Assembly: GCA_023138975.1 (NCBI GenBank)
Contig: JAGLON010000041.1
Coordinates: 1 to 64,000, forward strand
DNA from: Candidatus Zixiibacteriota bacterium
Lineage (GTDB): Bacteria; Zixibacteria; MSB-5A5; GN15; JAAZOE01
Reading direction: 5' to 3'
DNA: 64,000 nucleotides
Each line of letters opens with the position of its first letter. The first letter of the stretch is position 1. Below the pieces are notes generated by a model that saw only the letters and a list, made by a program, of their open reading frames with translations, ran no database searches and was not told the origin of the DNA. Shown piece by piece: positions 26,526-36,900 of the stretch. The position numbers and the translations under genes are program-made.

Positions 26526-28010
26526 GTGAAAAGATTTGCGATTATTTTAGTGACAATGATGATTACGCTTTTAGCCGGAAATATCATGGCCGAAAACTAT
26601 GATCAGGCTGACTTTAACTCGAAGTTCAGTGCAATTACTGATGAAAGTAAATTTGCTGATTTATGCAAAGACTTTATGCTTAATGCAAAAGATATTGATG
26701 TTATTCGCAATGTACAATCTCAATGGGAAAATTCTGATCCGGAAGCCGCAAAACAGTTTTCTAAAGAGCTTTACGATAAGAACTCCAATTCCGAAAAATA
26801 CACATACTTGTACGGCCGTGTGGTCGATACACCTGTCGAGAAAATTAAGCTGGGTCGCAAGACTATTCAACTGAGTATGATGTGGCCCTATGGGTACCGC
26901 TTAATGCTGGCTACATATATGACCTCACTTTTTGATGCTCCTCAGAATGGTGAGTACGTTGACGAATTAAAAACGCTTCTGGCGCAAGATGAAAAACATT
27001 TTAAAACCTTAATACAGCTCGAACCAAAAGAAAGCTATCCTTTGCGGTTCTACTATTCATTTCAGAAGTATAAAAATGATAATGATGGTGCTCTCGAAAC
27101 CTTAAATAAGGCGAAGGAGCTTCAGGCCCCCTGGGTTAATCAAGGCGAATACGCCACAATCTATGCCAAGCAAGGCAAATACGAGAAAGCCCTGCAGGAG
27201 ATAACTGCATTGGTTGATCTGCAGGGGATACCGGCTGATGAACGCGATATGTATATCGGTTATTACTATAAAAGTGTTTTAACTGATGCCGGAGCCTATC
27301 AACAAGCTATTGATTATCTTAAAGCCCAAGCTGAATATGCTGTCAGTGGCGATGTGAAATATGATGTCGCCTGTGTCTTTGCCTTAAAAGGCGACACGGA
27401 AAACGCCTTTACGGAATTGTCCTCTGCCGCCGCCGCCGGATATGATATGGCGAAACATGCCGAGCAGGATACTGATTTGACTGATCTGCATGCCGATAGC
27501 CGATGGGAGGGTTTTCTTAATACCGTCAAGAAAAATTGGATAGAAGGAACGCCGAAGCGCAAAGAGAATGCCTTGGCGGCAAAAATAAGTGACTCTGTCG
27601 CGCCGACATGGAGTCTTGAGGATAAAGACGGTAACATCGTGAACCTTGCCGATCTTAAAGGAACTGTTGTAGTCCTTGATTTCTGGGCAACATGGTGCGG
27701 ACCATGCCGAATGGCAATGCCGGTTCTAAGCGATTTTGTCCTTAATAAAGCGAATGAAAACGTAAAAGTCTTTTCCGTCAATGTTTGGGAGAGTAGCCCC
27801 AACAAGGCTGTTCCCTTGAATTTCATGAAAGATAACGAATATGCTATGACTCTAATTTATGGCACAAAGGAAGTTGCTCAGTCTTATGGTGTTCAAGGGA
27901 TACCTTTTATCTGTGTCATTGATAAAGAGGGTAATATCAGATATTCCGAGTCCGGTTTTAGTGAAAACTTAGAAGAAAACCTGGTTTGGTGGACAGAAGA
28001 TTTACTGTAG
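26526..28010 (+). CDS. Exported TPR protein with TlpA-type thioredoxin domain, copy 1
   Basis: A 494-residue exported protein. The start is GTG at 26526 because GGAGG lies five bases upstream; it gives signal peptide MKRFAIILVTMMITLLAGN with an AMAEN-like cleavage site. Residues 30-350 are helical with TPR-like segments (ALETLNKAKELQAPWVNQ; YAVSGDVKYDVACVFALKGD). The last ~140 residues are a TlpA/ResA-type thioredoxin domain: APTWSLEDKDGNIV, LDFWATWCGPCRMAMPVL with C391 and C394, and a cis-Pro in QGIPFICVID. Such domains reduce or transfer thiols in the periplasm. The TPR part probably selects partners. A close paralogue follows at 28155, with the CXXC at the same positions and the same terminator. 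Confidence 0.88.
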   Translation: MKRFAIILVTMMITLLAGNIMAENYDQADFNSKFSAITDESKFADLCKDFMLNAKDIDVIRNVQSQWENSDPEAAKQFSKELYDKNSNSEKYTYLYGRVVDTPVEKIKLGRKTIQLSMMWPYGYRLMLATYMTSLFDAPQNGEYVDELKTLLAQDEKHFKTLIQLEPKESYPLRFYYSFQKYKNDNDGALETLNKAKELQAPWVNQGEYATIYAKQGKYEKALQEITALVDLQGIPADERDMYIGYYYKSVLTDAGAYQQAIDYLKAQAEYAVSGDVKYDVACVFALKGDTENAFTELSSAAAAGYDMAKHAEQDTDLTDLHADSRWEGFLNTVKKNWIEGTPKRKENALAAKISDSVAPTWSLEDKDGNIVNLADLKGTVVVLDFWATWCGPCRMAMPVLSDFVLNKANENVKVFSVNVWESSPNKAVPLNFMKDNEYAMTLIYGTKEVAQSYGVQGIPFICVIDKEGNIRYSESGFSENLEENLVWWTEDLL

Positions 28011-28031
28011 TTCTACAGCAAAAGTTAGATT

Positions 28032-28062
28032 AAAAAACCCCGCCTGAGTGCGGGGTTTTTTT
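28032..28062 (+). terminator. Terminator of first TPR-thioredoxin gene
   Basis: A stem of AACCCCGC and GCGGGGTT around CTGAGT, flanked by A-run and T-run. A 30-base identical copy lies at 29657-29686 after the paralogue. Confidence 0.92.
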
Positions 28063-28063
28063 A

Positions 28064-28092
28064 TTGACTGTAAAGATAATAAATACTACAAT
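28064..28092 (+). promoter_or_regulatory. Promoter of second TPR-thioredoxin gene
   Basis: TTGACT (28064-28069) and TACAAT (28087-28092) with a 17-base spacer. It begins two bases after the terminator of the first copy, so the second gene has its own transcript. Confidence 0.6.
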
Positions 28093-28154
28093 AAATAATA
28101 CGAAACTGATATATTGATATTGTTATATATGTACATAATCTAACAGGAGAATAG

Positions 28155-29642
28155 ATGAAACGAGTTCTTACGATAGTTTGCAGTTTTCTCATGTTGTTTA
28201 CTGTCACAGCATGTGCTGAGAAACATAGCCTTAAATCGTTTAATAAATCATATGACAATCTGAAAACAATTACTTCGGCAATAAGTCTTTGTCGGGAATA
28301 CATGGAACAGATTGAAGATATTGATGAGCTTAGACATATACAGGATGAGTGGAAAGGTCTTGATCCGGAAGGCTTACGAGCGTATTCAAAAAGTAAATTG
28401 GACAATAGCCCAAAATCTAAACTTTTCAAATACTTATATGGTCGGGTGGTTGAATCGCCGGTTGAGTCCATCCGCATCGGGCGCGAAATAATTAAGGACT
28501 ATCCCGATTGGGCCTATGGTTATCGGCTGGTACTGGAAACATATGATAGTTACATAAACGAACCTATCGAAGGTGAAAAGCTTTCGGATTCTCTTAAGAT
28601 TATGATAGATCAGGATGCGCAATACTATCAGACGTTAATACGCCTACAGCCGGATGACGCAGGTGTCTTGCATATGTATTATCTATACCAAATGTTTAAA
28701 ACGGATTACAAAGGCGCTCTTGAGACGGCTGATAGATATAGAAAACAGGGCGGACAATTGATACATGCCATATACTATGCTAACCTCCTGATTTATAACG
28801 GTGATTATGACGTCGCTAAGGTTGTGCTTAGGAATCGGTTAAAAGAGAATGGAGTTGAGAAAGAGAGATTTGAGGAAGAGTTCTTCGATGATTATTCACT
28901 CGCCTTATATCACTATTGCGGAGCATATCAGGAGTTTATAAGATTCGTTAATTCCCGCAAAACGCATGATGAGTTGTCGAGTTACCGCTGCTATTGGCTT
29001 GCTGTAGCTCATACCAAACTGAATAATAAAGACAGCGCTCTTTTCTATTTGGAATACAGTGCTGAACGAGGAATATCGATATTTACTTCAAATGAAGAAG
29101 ATACTATATTTACCGATTATCATCAGGATTCTCGGTGGAATAACATCATAAATACTTTTCGAGAAAACAGAATTTCCAAAGAAGCCAAAGAAAAACAAAG
29201 TATTATTTCCGAAAAGATTAAGGTCAAAGCTCCTGGCTGGACTCTGGAAGACGCCGATGGCAATGAAGTCTCCTTATCGAGCTTACGAGGCAAAATAGTT
29301 GTGATAGACTTTTGGGCCGAGTGGTGTCAACCTTGTTGTGAAGCTCTGCCTTATGTGAGCAAATTTGCTGCGAATCAGGATTCCTCAAAGGTTCAGGTGC
29401 TGGCGATAAAAGTTATGACCAATACAAAAAACAGAGTGAAGTATAGAGCGTTGTTTGAAAACAATGAATACGCAATGACCTTGCTTTTCGGAGATATAAA
29501 TGTCAATAGAGACTATGAAATAAATGGTGTGCCATATCTCGTTGTGATTGATCAGGAAGGGTATATCCGGTATCAGAAGTTTGGTTTTGGTGGAGATGAT
29601 TCAATTAGAAAACTGACAATAAAAGTAGAAGATTTACTCTAA
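28155..29642 (+). CDS. Exported TPR protein with TlpA-type thioredoxin domain, copy 2
   Basis: A 495-residue paralogue of the preceding gene. An AGGAG ribosome site precedes ATG 28155. The signal sequence ends in FTVTACAEK, so it may be a lipoprotein (Cys near 20), unlike copy 1. The helical TPR-like middle follows the same plan (LFKYLYGRVVESPVESIRIG; DYPDWAYGYRLVLETYDS). The thioredoxin domain has FWAEWCQPCCEALPYV with C391 and C394, exactly the positions in copy 1, and GVPYLVVID with cis-Pro. The CXXC dipeptide differs (QP instead of GP), so redox potential or partners may differ. Confidence 0.87.
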   Translation: MKRVLTIVCSFLMLFTVTACAEKHSLKSFNKSYDNLKTITSAISLCREYMEQIEDIDELRHIQDEWKGLDPEGLRAYSKSKLDNSPKSKLFKYLYGRVVESPVESIRIGREIIKDYPDWAYGYRLVLETYDSYINEPIEGEKLSDSLKIMIDQDAQYYQTLIRLQPDDAGVLHMYYLYQMFKTDYKGALETADRYRKQGGQLIHAIYYANLLIYNGDYDVAKVVLRNRLKENGVEKERFEEEFFDDYSLALYHYCGAYQEFIRFVNSRKTHDELSSYRCYWLAVAHTKLNNKDSALFYLEYSAERGISIFTSNEEDTIFTDYHQDSRWNNIINTFRENRISKEAKEKQSIISEKIKVKAPGWTLEDADGNEVSLSSLRGKIVVIDFWAEWCQPCCEALPYVSKFAANQDSSKVQVLAIKVMTNTKNRVKYRALFENNEYAMTLLFGDINVNRDYEINGVPYLVVIDQEGYIRYQKFGFGGDDSIRKLTIKVEDLL

Positions 29643-29656
29643 ACTAATAGTCTTAT

Positions 29657-29686
29657 AAAAAACCCCGCCTGAGTGCGGGGTTTTTT
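29657..29686. terminator. Terminator between second TPR-thioredoxin gene and tex
   Basis: The same 30-base hairpin as at 28032, with A-run and T-run on either side. It can stop transcription of the plus-strand gene and of the converging tex gene. Confidence 0.92.
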
Positions 29687-29698
29687 ATTGAGAAAGAC

Positions 29699-31828
29699 TT
29701 ATTGGTCCTGCTTAAGTGACAGCGATATCCGTTTCCGGTTAATATCAACGTCTAAGACCGTTACTTTAACTTTCTGATTAACTTTTACGATCTCGTTGGG
29801 GTCTTTCACGAAACGGTCGGCTAATTCACTGATATGAATTAAGCCATCCTGATGCACTCCGATATCCACAAAAGCTCCGAAAGCCGCGACGTTAGTTATG
29901 ATACCGGGGAGCTTCATGCCCGCTTTCACATCGTCGATTTTATGAACTGAGTCGTCAAAACTGAATCGCTCGTATTTTTGCCGGGGATCGCGGCCCGGTT
30001 TAGCCAACTCATCCTTAATATCCTGAAGCGTCAACATGCCTACTTTATCAGAGACATAATCGTTGAGGCTGATCTTATTACGAATCGAATCGTCAGACAT
30101 TAAATCCGTAACCGTGCAGCTGAGATCCTTAGCCATTCTCGCGACAACCGGATAGCTTTCCGGATGAACCGCACTTCTGTCGAGCGGATTTATCGCGTCG
30201 GTAATTCTAAGGAATCCTGCGGATTGCTCAAATGCTTTAGGGCCGAGACGGGGAACTTGTAACAGACCATCACGAGAAGAAAACGGGCCGTTCTTATCTC
30301 TATAAGTTACAATGTTACCGGCCAATGTCGGTCCTAATCCCGAAACATAGGTGAGTAGCTGTTTTGAGGCGGTGTTTATTTCAACGCCAACACCGTTGAC
30401 ACAACTCATAACGGTATCATCGAGACCATTTTTCAAGGATGGTTGATCGACATCATGCTGATATTGTCCAACCCCGATTGATTTTGGATCAATCTTTACT
30501 AATTCCGCTAACGGGTCCATCAGACGGCGGCCAATAGATACTGCGCCTCGCACGGTAATATCATAATCAGGGAATTCTTCGCGCGCGACAGCTGAGGCCG
30601 AATAAACCGATGCGCCTGACTCATTAACCATTTCTATGAGAATATCTCCGGGAAGGTTTAATTCCCGAATAAATGCTTCCGTCTCACGGCCGGCGGTACC
30701 GTTGCCAATGGCGATAACTTCGATGTTATATTCCGAGCGCATTTTTTCAACCGCTTCTATCGCGCTATTTTTACGCTTTTCAGAATCAAGCGGAAAGATA
30801 GTTTCGTTATGGACTAATTTCCCTTGCCGATTGAGACATACGACCTTGCAGCCGGTACGAAAACCGGGGTCTATGGCCAGCACATTATGTTGCCCCAGAG
30901 GGGAAGACATAAGTAATTCTCGGAGATTTTCGGAAAATATCCTGATTGCTTCGAAATCGGCACGTCCTTTGGAATCCAAACGTATTTCTGTCTCCATTGA
31001 CGGTCCCAAAAGGCGTTTGTAGCAATCCTCTATCGCATTCAAGACCTGATCGGCGGCATCATTATCGCCGGACACAAACATTTCGTCGAGAAGCTCATGG
31101 GCCTCATCTTCTTCGGGAGCAACCTTGAGAGCAAGGATATTCTCGGCTTCGCCTCGACGCATGGCTAGAATTCTATGCGAGGGAGATTTGGAAACCGGTT
31201 CACTCCAATCGAAGTAATCCTTATACTTGACGCCTTCTTCCTCTTTGCCGACGACAACTCGGGAAGTAATCACGGCACTCTGCAGAAACAGCGCCCGCAT
31301 TTTAGCCCGAGCATCAGCATCCTCGTTTATCCAAGCCGCGATAATATCGCGCGCTCCAGCCAAAGCATCATCGACAGAAGCAACCTCTTTTTCCTCATCG
31401 ATGAATTTCTCCGCCTCAGCGTAAACATCAAAATCTGTCTGTTCAAAGATACTTTCAGCCAACGGTTCCAGGCCTCGCTCAATCGCGATCGTCGCCCGTG
31501 TTCTCCGTTTAGGACGAAACGGCAGATAGATATCTTCCAACTCAACCATTGTTTCAGCGGCGTTAATCTTTGCCGACAATTCATCTGTCAGCAGATCTCG
31601 TTCATCCAGAGAAGTGATGATAGCCTCACGGCGTTTATCCAGCTCACGAAGTTGTCCGGATCTGTCTCTGATGGAGGTAATTACAACCTCGTCCAGATTC
31701 CCGGTCACTTCTTTGCGGTAGCGGGCAATGAAAGGTACGGTCGCGTCAGCATCCAATAGTTCACTCGTTGCCGATACTTGCCTCACGGAAATATTTAACT
31801 CTTTTGCTATTTTCTCAAAATGGTCCAT
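29699..31828 (-). CDS. tex: Tex-family RNA-binding transcription accessory protein
   Basis: A 709-residue Tex/YhgF protein. The order is as usual: N-terminal helical domain (ISVRQVSATSELLDADATVPFIARYRKEVTGNLDE), YqgF-like RNase H fold (NVLAIDPGFRTGCKVVCLN), helix-hairpin-helix region (LLTYVSGLGPTLAGNIVTYRD; LLQVPRLGPKAFEQSAGFLR) and a C-terminal S1 domain (GMKLPGIITNVAAFGAFVDIGVHQDGLIHISEL). It is a cytoplasmic nucleic-acid-binding factor tied to transcription and RNA turnover. ATG 31828 lies five bases after the pepF stop with a GAAGAAGG ribosome site, so pepF and tex form an operon. The protein is about 60 residues shorter than E. coli YhgF. Confidence 0.95.
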   Translation of the reverse strand: MDHFEKIAKELNISVRQVSATSELLDADATVPFIARYRKEVTGNLDEVVITSIRDRSGQLRELDKRREAIITSLDERDLLTDELSAKINAAETMVELEDIYLPFRPKRRTRATIAIERGLEPLAESIFEQTDFDVYAEAEKFIDEEKEVASVDDALAGARDIIAAWINEDADARAKMRALFLQSAVITSRVVVGKEEEGVKYKDYFDWSEPVSKSPSHRILAMRRGEAENILALKVAPEEDEAHELLDEMFVSGDNDAADQVLNAIEDCYKRLLGPSMETEIRLDSKGRADFEAIRIFSENLRELLMSSPLGQHNVLAIDPGFRTGCKVVCLNRQGKLVHNETIFPLDSEKRKNSAIEAVEKMRSEYNIEVIAIGNGTAGRETEAFIRELNLPGDILIEMVNESGASVYSASAVAREEFPDYDITVRGAVSIGRRLMDPLAELVKIDPKSIGVGQYQHDVDQPSLKNGLDDTVMSCVNGVGVEINTASKQLLTYVSGLGPTLAGNIVTYRDKNGPFSSRDGLLQVPRLGPKAFEQSAGFLRITDAINPLDRSAVHPESYPVVARMAKDLSCTVTDLMSDDSIRNKISLNDYVSDKVGMLTLQDIKDELAKPGRDPRQKYERFSFDDSVHKIDDVKAGMKLPGIITNVAAFGAFVDIGVHQDGLIHISELADRFVKDPNEIVKVNQKVKVTVLDVDINRKRISLSLKQDQ

Positions 31829-31832
31829 CGAA

Positions 31833-33656
31833 TCAGCCTTCTTCCGCTAAAGTACTCATTTCATCAACTAGGTTTTCAAACTGCTTCAGGGTTGCGTCAA
31901 ACGGGGCAGTTGTCGTCATGTCAACTCCGCATATTTTAAGCTGGTTGATTGGATAATCATTGCCGCCTGACGAAATAAGATTGAGGTATTTTTCAATAAT
32001 ACCTTTTTCGCCGCTTAAGAATTTACCAAGTATTGCCTGAGATGCGGCGTAGGAAGTGGCGTACTGATAAACATAGAAATTTGTATAAAAATGAGGAATT
32101 CGGGACCATTTATACTTGGAATATTCATCCATCGTAACCGACGAGCCGTAATATTTCGTCGTCAGATTAGCCCATATTTTATTCATAATGTCGGGTGAAA
32201 GCGCGCCGCCTTTTTCTACAATATCGTGCACCTGAAATTCAAAATTGGCATACATAACCTGATGGAAATAAGTGCCCATAGCTCCGGTCAATTGCCGGTT
32301 GATCAAATACATTCGGCGGGATTTGTCGGTTGTTTTACCCAACAAGTAATGCATTAACAGTCCTTCATTGAGGGTCGAAGCTACTTCGGCGACAAAAATA
32401 GAGTACTGTGCCTTCTGGTACGACTGCTTTTGATTGGACAGGAAACTGTGCATTGCGTGACCCATTTCATGCGCCAGCGTAAACATATTGCTGATAGTAT
32501 TATTGTAGTTCATCAAAACAAACGGATGAGAGCGGTAATTTCTCCAGCTATATGCGCCTCCGGCCTTACCTTCCGTTTCATAAACATCAATCCATCTTTT
32601 GGAAAAACCGTCAGTTAGGTGTGATGTATAATTATCACCGAGAGGCTTTATCGCGGACAGAACTTCTTTTACTGCTTCTTCGTATGGAATATCGTCATTG
32701 GCTTCGGGGAAGAGTGGACAGAAGACATCATACGGATAATGCTTTTCAAGCTTCAGGAGTTTTTTTCGCACGCTCATGTATTTATGTAAGCCAGTTAAAT
32801 TATTCTCAGTTGCTTTTATCAATGAATGATAAACTGAAACGGGAATATTGTTGGAATCAAGCGACGCATGTAATGCGCTTTCATACTTCCGGGCTTTAGA
32901 ATAAAATGTGTCTTTGGCGATTGTGGCTGAAAAAACAGCGCCCAAAGTATTCAGGTGGCTGATGTAAGGTTTGTAGAATTTCTCATTTGCTTCGGCCCGG
33001 ACAGACTGCTTAGGAGAGTCCATGAATTTGGCGAAACGCTGTTTGGTCAGGCGTACTTTATGGCCGTTATCATCGGCTACTTCAGGATAAACAATATCGG
33101 CCGCGTCAAACATCGAGAATATATTATGCGGTGAACGGCTTATGACGGAGGATTGTGCCAACAGTTCTTCAACCTCGGCTGATCTAATATGAGAGCGAGA
33201 TCGATTGAAATCAGAGATATAAAAATCATAAACATCGGGCTTGGGAAACGCCTTGGCCATTTCGGTTAGCTTGGATTCTTCTATTTGCAGCAATTCCGGC
33301 TCGACAAAAGAGAAGGCTGCCGAAATTTTTGAGGCTAAGACTACTGCCCGGTCGCACATTTCCTGATATTTTGAAGCCCTGGAATCCAAATCCTGATTAA
33401 GCTTGGCATACTGATACAGCTCGTCGCATATCATTGATAATTCCGTACGAGCTTCGAGACAATTATATAGATTCTTAGATGAATCGTCCAAGTGGCCCGA
33501 AAACTCACCGGCTTTTTCGGCTAATTTTTGAGCCTTTGAGAAAGTCGAATCCCATTCATTATCGTCTTTATATAAATCTGTTAGAGCCCATGTGTCCTGT
33601 GCGTCGATATCATCGCGCTGAGGAATTGTATTGACATCTTTTGCTGTTTCGGCCAT
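31833..33656 (-). CDS. pepF: Oligoendopeptidase F (M3 family)
   Basis: A 607-residue cytoplasmic zinc oligopeptidase of family M3B. The active site is LAHEMGHAMHSFLSNQ (HExGH), with the downstream Glu in FVAEVASTLNEGLL. The start of the family (WALTDLYKDDNEWDSTFSKA) and the late YKWSRIPHFYTNFYVYQYAT are intact. It hydrolyses peptides of moderate length. An AAAGGAC ribosome site precedes the ATG at 33656, and a promoter is visible at 33691-33718. It is followed immediately by tex. Confidence 0.95.
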   Translation of the reverse strand: MAETAKDVNTIPQRDDIDAQDTWALTDLYKDDNEWDSTFSKAQKLAEKAGEFSGHLDDSSKNLYNCLEARTELSMICDELYQYAKLNQDLDSRASKYQEMCDRAVVLASKISAAFSFVEPELLQIEESKLTEMAKAFPKPDVYDFYISDFNRSRSHIRSAEVEELLAQSSVISRSPHNIFSMFDAADIVYPEVADDNGHKVRLTKQRFAKFMDSPKQSVRAEANEKFYKPYISHLNTLGAVFSATIAKDTFYSKARKYESALHASLDSNNIPVSVYHSLIKATENNLTGLHKYMSVRKKLLKLEKHYPYDVFCPLFPEANDDIPYEEAVKEVLSAIKPLGDNYTSHLTDGFSKRWIDVYETEGKAGGAYSWRNYRSHPFVLMNYNNTISNMFTLAHEMGHAMHSFLSNQKQSYQKAQYSIFVAEVASTLNEGLLMHYLLGKTTDKSRRMYLINRQLTGAMGTYFHQVMYANFEFQVHDIVEKGGALSPDIMNKIWANLTTKYYGSSVTMDEYSKYKWSRIPHFYTNFYVYQYATSYAASQAILGKFLSGEKGIIEKYLNLISSGGNDYPINQLKICGVDMTTTAPFDATLKQFENLVDEMSTLAEEG

Positions 33657-33690
33657 GACAGTCCTTTCTAAACACTGAATATTTTTAACA

Positions 33691-33718
33691 ATTATAACAA
33701 ATATACGCCCTAATTCAA
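33691..33718 (-). promoter_or_regulatory. Promoter of pepF-tex
   Basis: Minus-strand TTGAAT (33713-33718) and TATAAT (33691-33696) with a 16-base spacer, about 35 bases upstream of the pepF start codon. Confidence 0.6.
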
Positions 33719-33927
33719 GAGTTAGTAAGCAAATCCGGGAATAATCAAATCACGAATTCAGCATGTTATTTCCTGATAAGATTACACTACCATAGTTTTC
33801 AAGATTGAAAATAATAAAAATTTCTGTTTTCTGCCATAAAAGAATTGCTATTTTTATGGCATTAACTCCGTAAATTACGATATATTGGCGAGTTGTTAAC
33901 GTAAATGAAGAAAAGAATTGATAAAGA

Positions 33928-36900
33928 ATGAATACTGATAAATCGCTTCAAAAATATTTTCCCTTTGGCCTGCAGGTGTCGCGCAAGACATGGGAGTGGC
34001 TGAAACTTAATACCGTATTCAGCGATAACCGGTTTATGCCGCCTTCTTCATCTGCTTTTGCAATCCGGAAACTCACTGATCGGTACAATCTTTCAATTGT
34101 CCATGGAGATAGTAAAAACTGGCCCGTTCGTCCGGGACAACTTGTCACAGCCAGTATAATCAACAGCATCTTACGATATATTCTTCATCTATATAGTCAC
34201 GAAGAAAATCCGTTTATAATGTCTGGTGCTTTAGGTTGGATAGAGGCTAATTCTTCGGAAGCTGTTTCAGAAAAATCAATTGCGTCTTTCGTCGATTATT
34301 TTCCTCCGCATGATGTTTATAAAGGTCAAAAACCGGAACTGTTTATCAGCGATTCAAATGAATTCGGAAGTAATCAGGAATTGATAACTCAGGAATCTAT
34401 TCTACTATCATTATCAATGGCAAATCCTGCTTTTAGGCCGTTTCATCCCTTTTACGATAATACTGAATTGACAACAAATAGTCCTTTTAATCCTTTTGTA
34501 GCTTACCTGGAAGACTATTTTGAGGACAAGCCGGATTTTGGGCCGCTTGGTGAACCGCTTTTTGAGTGCCTGCGAGCTCCTATGAAGGCCTGCCCGAATT
34601 CTCTTGAAGGCCAGCTCGATTTCATAAAAACAAAATGGGCCAAATTCCTGCCCAAAGATTTACTCATGTCGGTTATGCTTGCGGGAGATATTCTTCAAGA
34701 GGAATATAGAGTTCGGGGTTGGGGGCCGGGGCCTAATATTGCCCTTGAGTTTGGCAAGAAGGCCTATGGATCAATTGATTATGAATATCCCGAACCGGCT
34801 GCTTTCAGCCGAGACGCTGACTGGATGTCCAATGTAGTTATTTTGGCCAAAACAGTTTATGTCTGGTTAGATCAATTATCAAAACAATATAATCGTAAAA
34901 TCACTTTACTCAACGAAGTCCCCGATGAGGAATTGAATAAATTAGCACGCTGGGGTTTTTCCGGCCTGTGGTTAATTGGAATCTGGGAGCGATCCAAAGC
35001 CTCGCAGAAAATCAAGCAAATAATGGGTAACCCCGAAGCGGCTCCTTCGGCATATTCTCTTTATGATTACACTATCGCCGAAGATTTAGGTGGAGAAGAG
35101 GCCTATCAGGACCTGCGTAAGAGAGCTTGGGATAGAGGAATTCGTTTAGCCAGCGATATGGTTCCTAATCACATGGGGATTTACTCGAAATGGGTAATTG
35201 AACATCCTGATTGGTTCATTCAATCGGAGCATCCGCCGTTTCCGGTATATCAGTTTACCGGAGTTAATCTTTCTGAAGATGATAATGCGACAGTACAAAT
35301 CGAAGACGGCTATTGGGAACATCGCGATGCCTCGGTCGTGTTTAAGCGCATTGACAACAAGAGTGGTGAAGTTCGCTATATCTATCATGGTAACGACGGT
35401 ACCAGCACTCCATGGAATGATACGGCCCAGTTGAATTTTATGAAGGCTGAAGTGCGCGAGGCGGTTATTCAAACAGTCCTTCATGTGGCCCGAAAGTTTC
35501 CTATTATCCGTTTTGATGCCGCTATGACGCTGGCCAAAAAACATTATCAACGCTTATGGTTTCCACAGCCGGGTGACGGCGGAGCAATTCCCTCAAGGGC
35601 TGAGCAGGGAATGACGCGCCCGCAATTCGACGAGATATTTCCCAAAGAGTTTTGGCGGGAGGTGGTCGATCGGGTTGCCGCGGAAGTTCCCGATACGCTG
35701 CTGCTTGCCGAAGCCTTCTGGCTGATGGAGGGATACTTTGTTCGTACTCTTGGTATGCATCGGGTGTATAACAGCGCCTTTATGAATATGCTCAAAATGG
35801 AAGAGAACGACAAATATCGCATGACGATTAAAAACGTTTTGGAATTTAGCCCTGAGGTTCTTAAGCGTTTCGTTAATTTTATGAATAATCCCGATGAAAA
35901 AACCGCTGTTGAGCAATTTGGCAAAGGTGATAAATATTTTGGTATTGCTGTAATGATGGTAACTATGCCCGGTCTGCCGATGTTTGGACACGGCCAGTTA
36001 GAGGGGTTTACTGAGAAATACGGTATGGAATATTACCGCGCCTATTGGGACGAGGAAGTTGATGAGGGTCTAATACGGCGTCACGAGCATGAGTTGTTTC
36101 CGCTTATGCGTCGGCGTAATATTTTCAGCGGTTCGGAAAACTTCGCACTATATGATTTCACAACCTCGGACGGTTGGGTAAATGAAAATGTTTTTGCGTA
36201 TAGCAATCGTTCCGGAGATGAGCGGGCTATAATTATTTATAACAATTCATATGACTCAACCGAGGGAAAGATTCATTCGTCAACCGCTATTAATGTCGGT
36301 TCCGCTGAAGCTAAACAGTTTGTTCATCGGTCATTAATAGATGCCCTTCAACTAAACACGGCGCCGGGGCATATCTACCGGTTTTGTGATTACCGCACCG
36401 GTCTTCAGTATCTCAGAAGCGGAGAGCAATTGGCCAGAGATGGTTTCTTTACCAAACTTTACGGCTATCAGTATTATGCCTTTATGGATTTTCAGGAAAT
36501 TTATGACAGCGATGGTTCCTGGTCACGGCTAATGAATAATCTCTATGGCGGAGGAATACGTGATATTGATGAAGCCTATACTGAACTGCAATTATCCTCA
36601 ATTCTGAAACCTTTTAGAGACCTGATTTATTCTATATTTACCGGGCGTAGTTTGTATCTGGTAAAAAACAAAGAAGATATTTCCGGCGAACTTTCCATTC
36701 CTTTGAAGCACATGTTTGATGCTATTATAGACCATGAAAACCTGACGGACATTGAGACGGTAAAGTTTAATGAGGTAATAACAGAGGCTATTAGACAGCT
36801 TACCGACATCCTGATTGAATCTTCTGATACGGTGGTAACTAAAACAAAAAGGTTAAATGCCGATCTGATATTGATCTCAAAAATTATTCTGGCTATTGGA

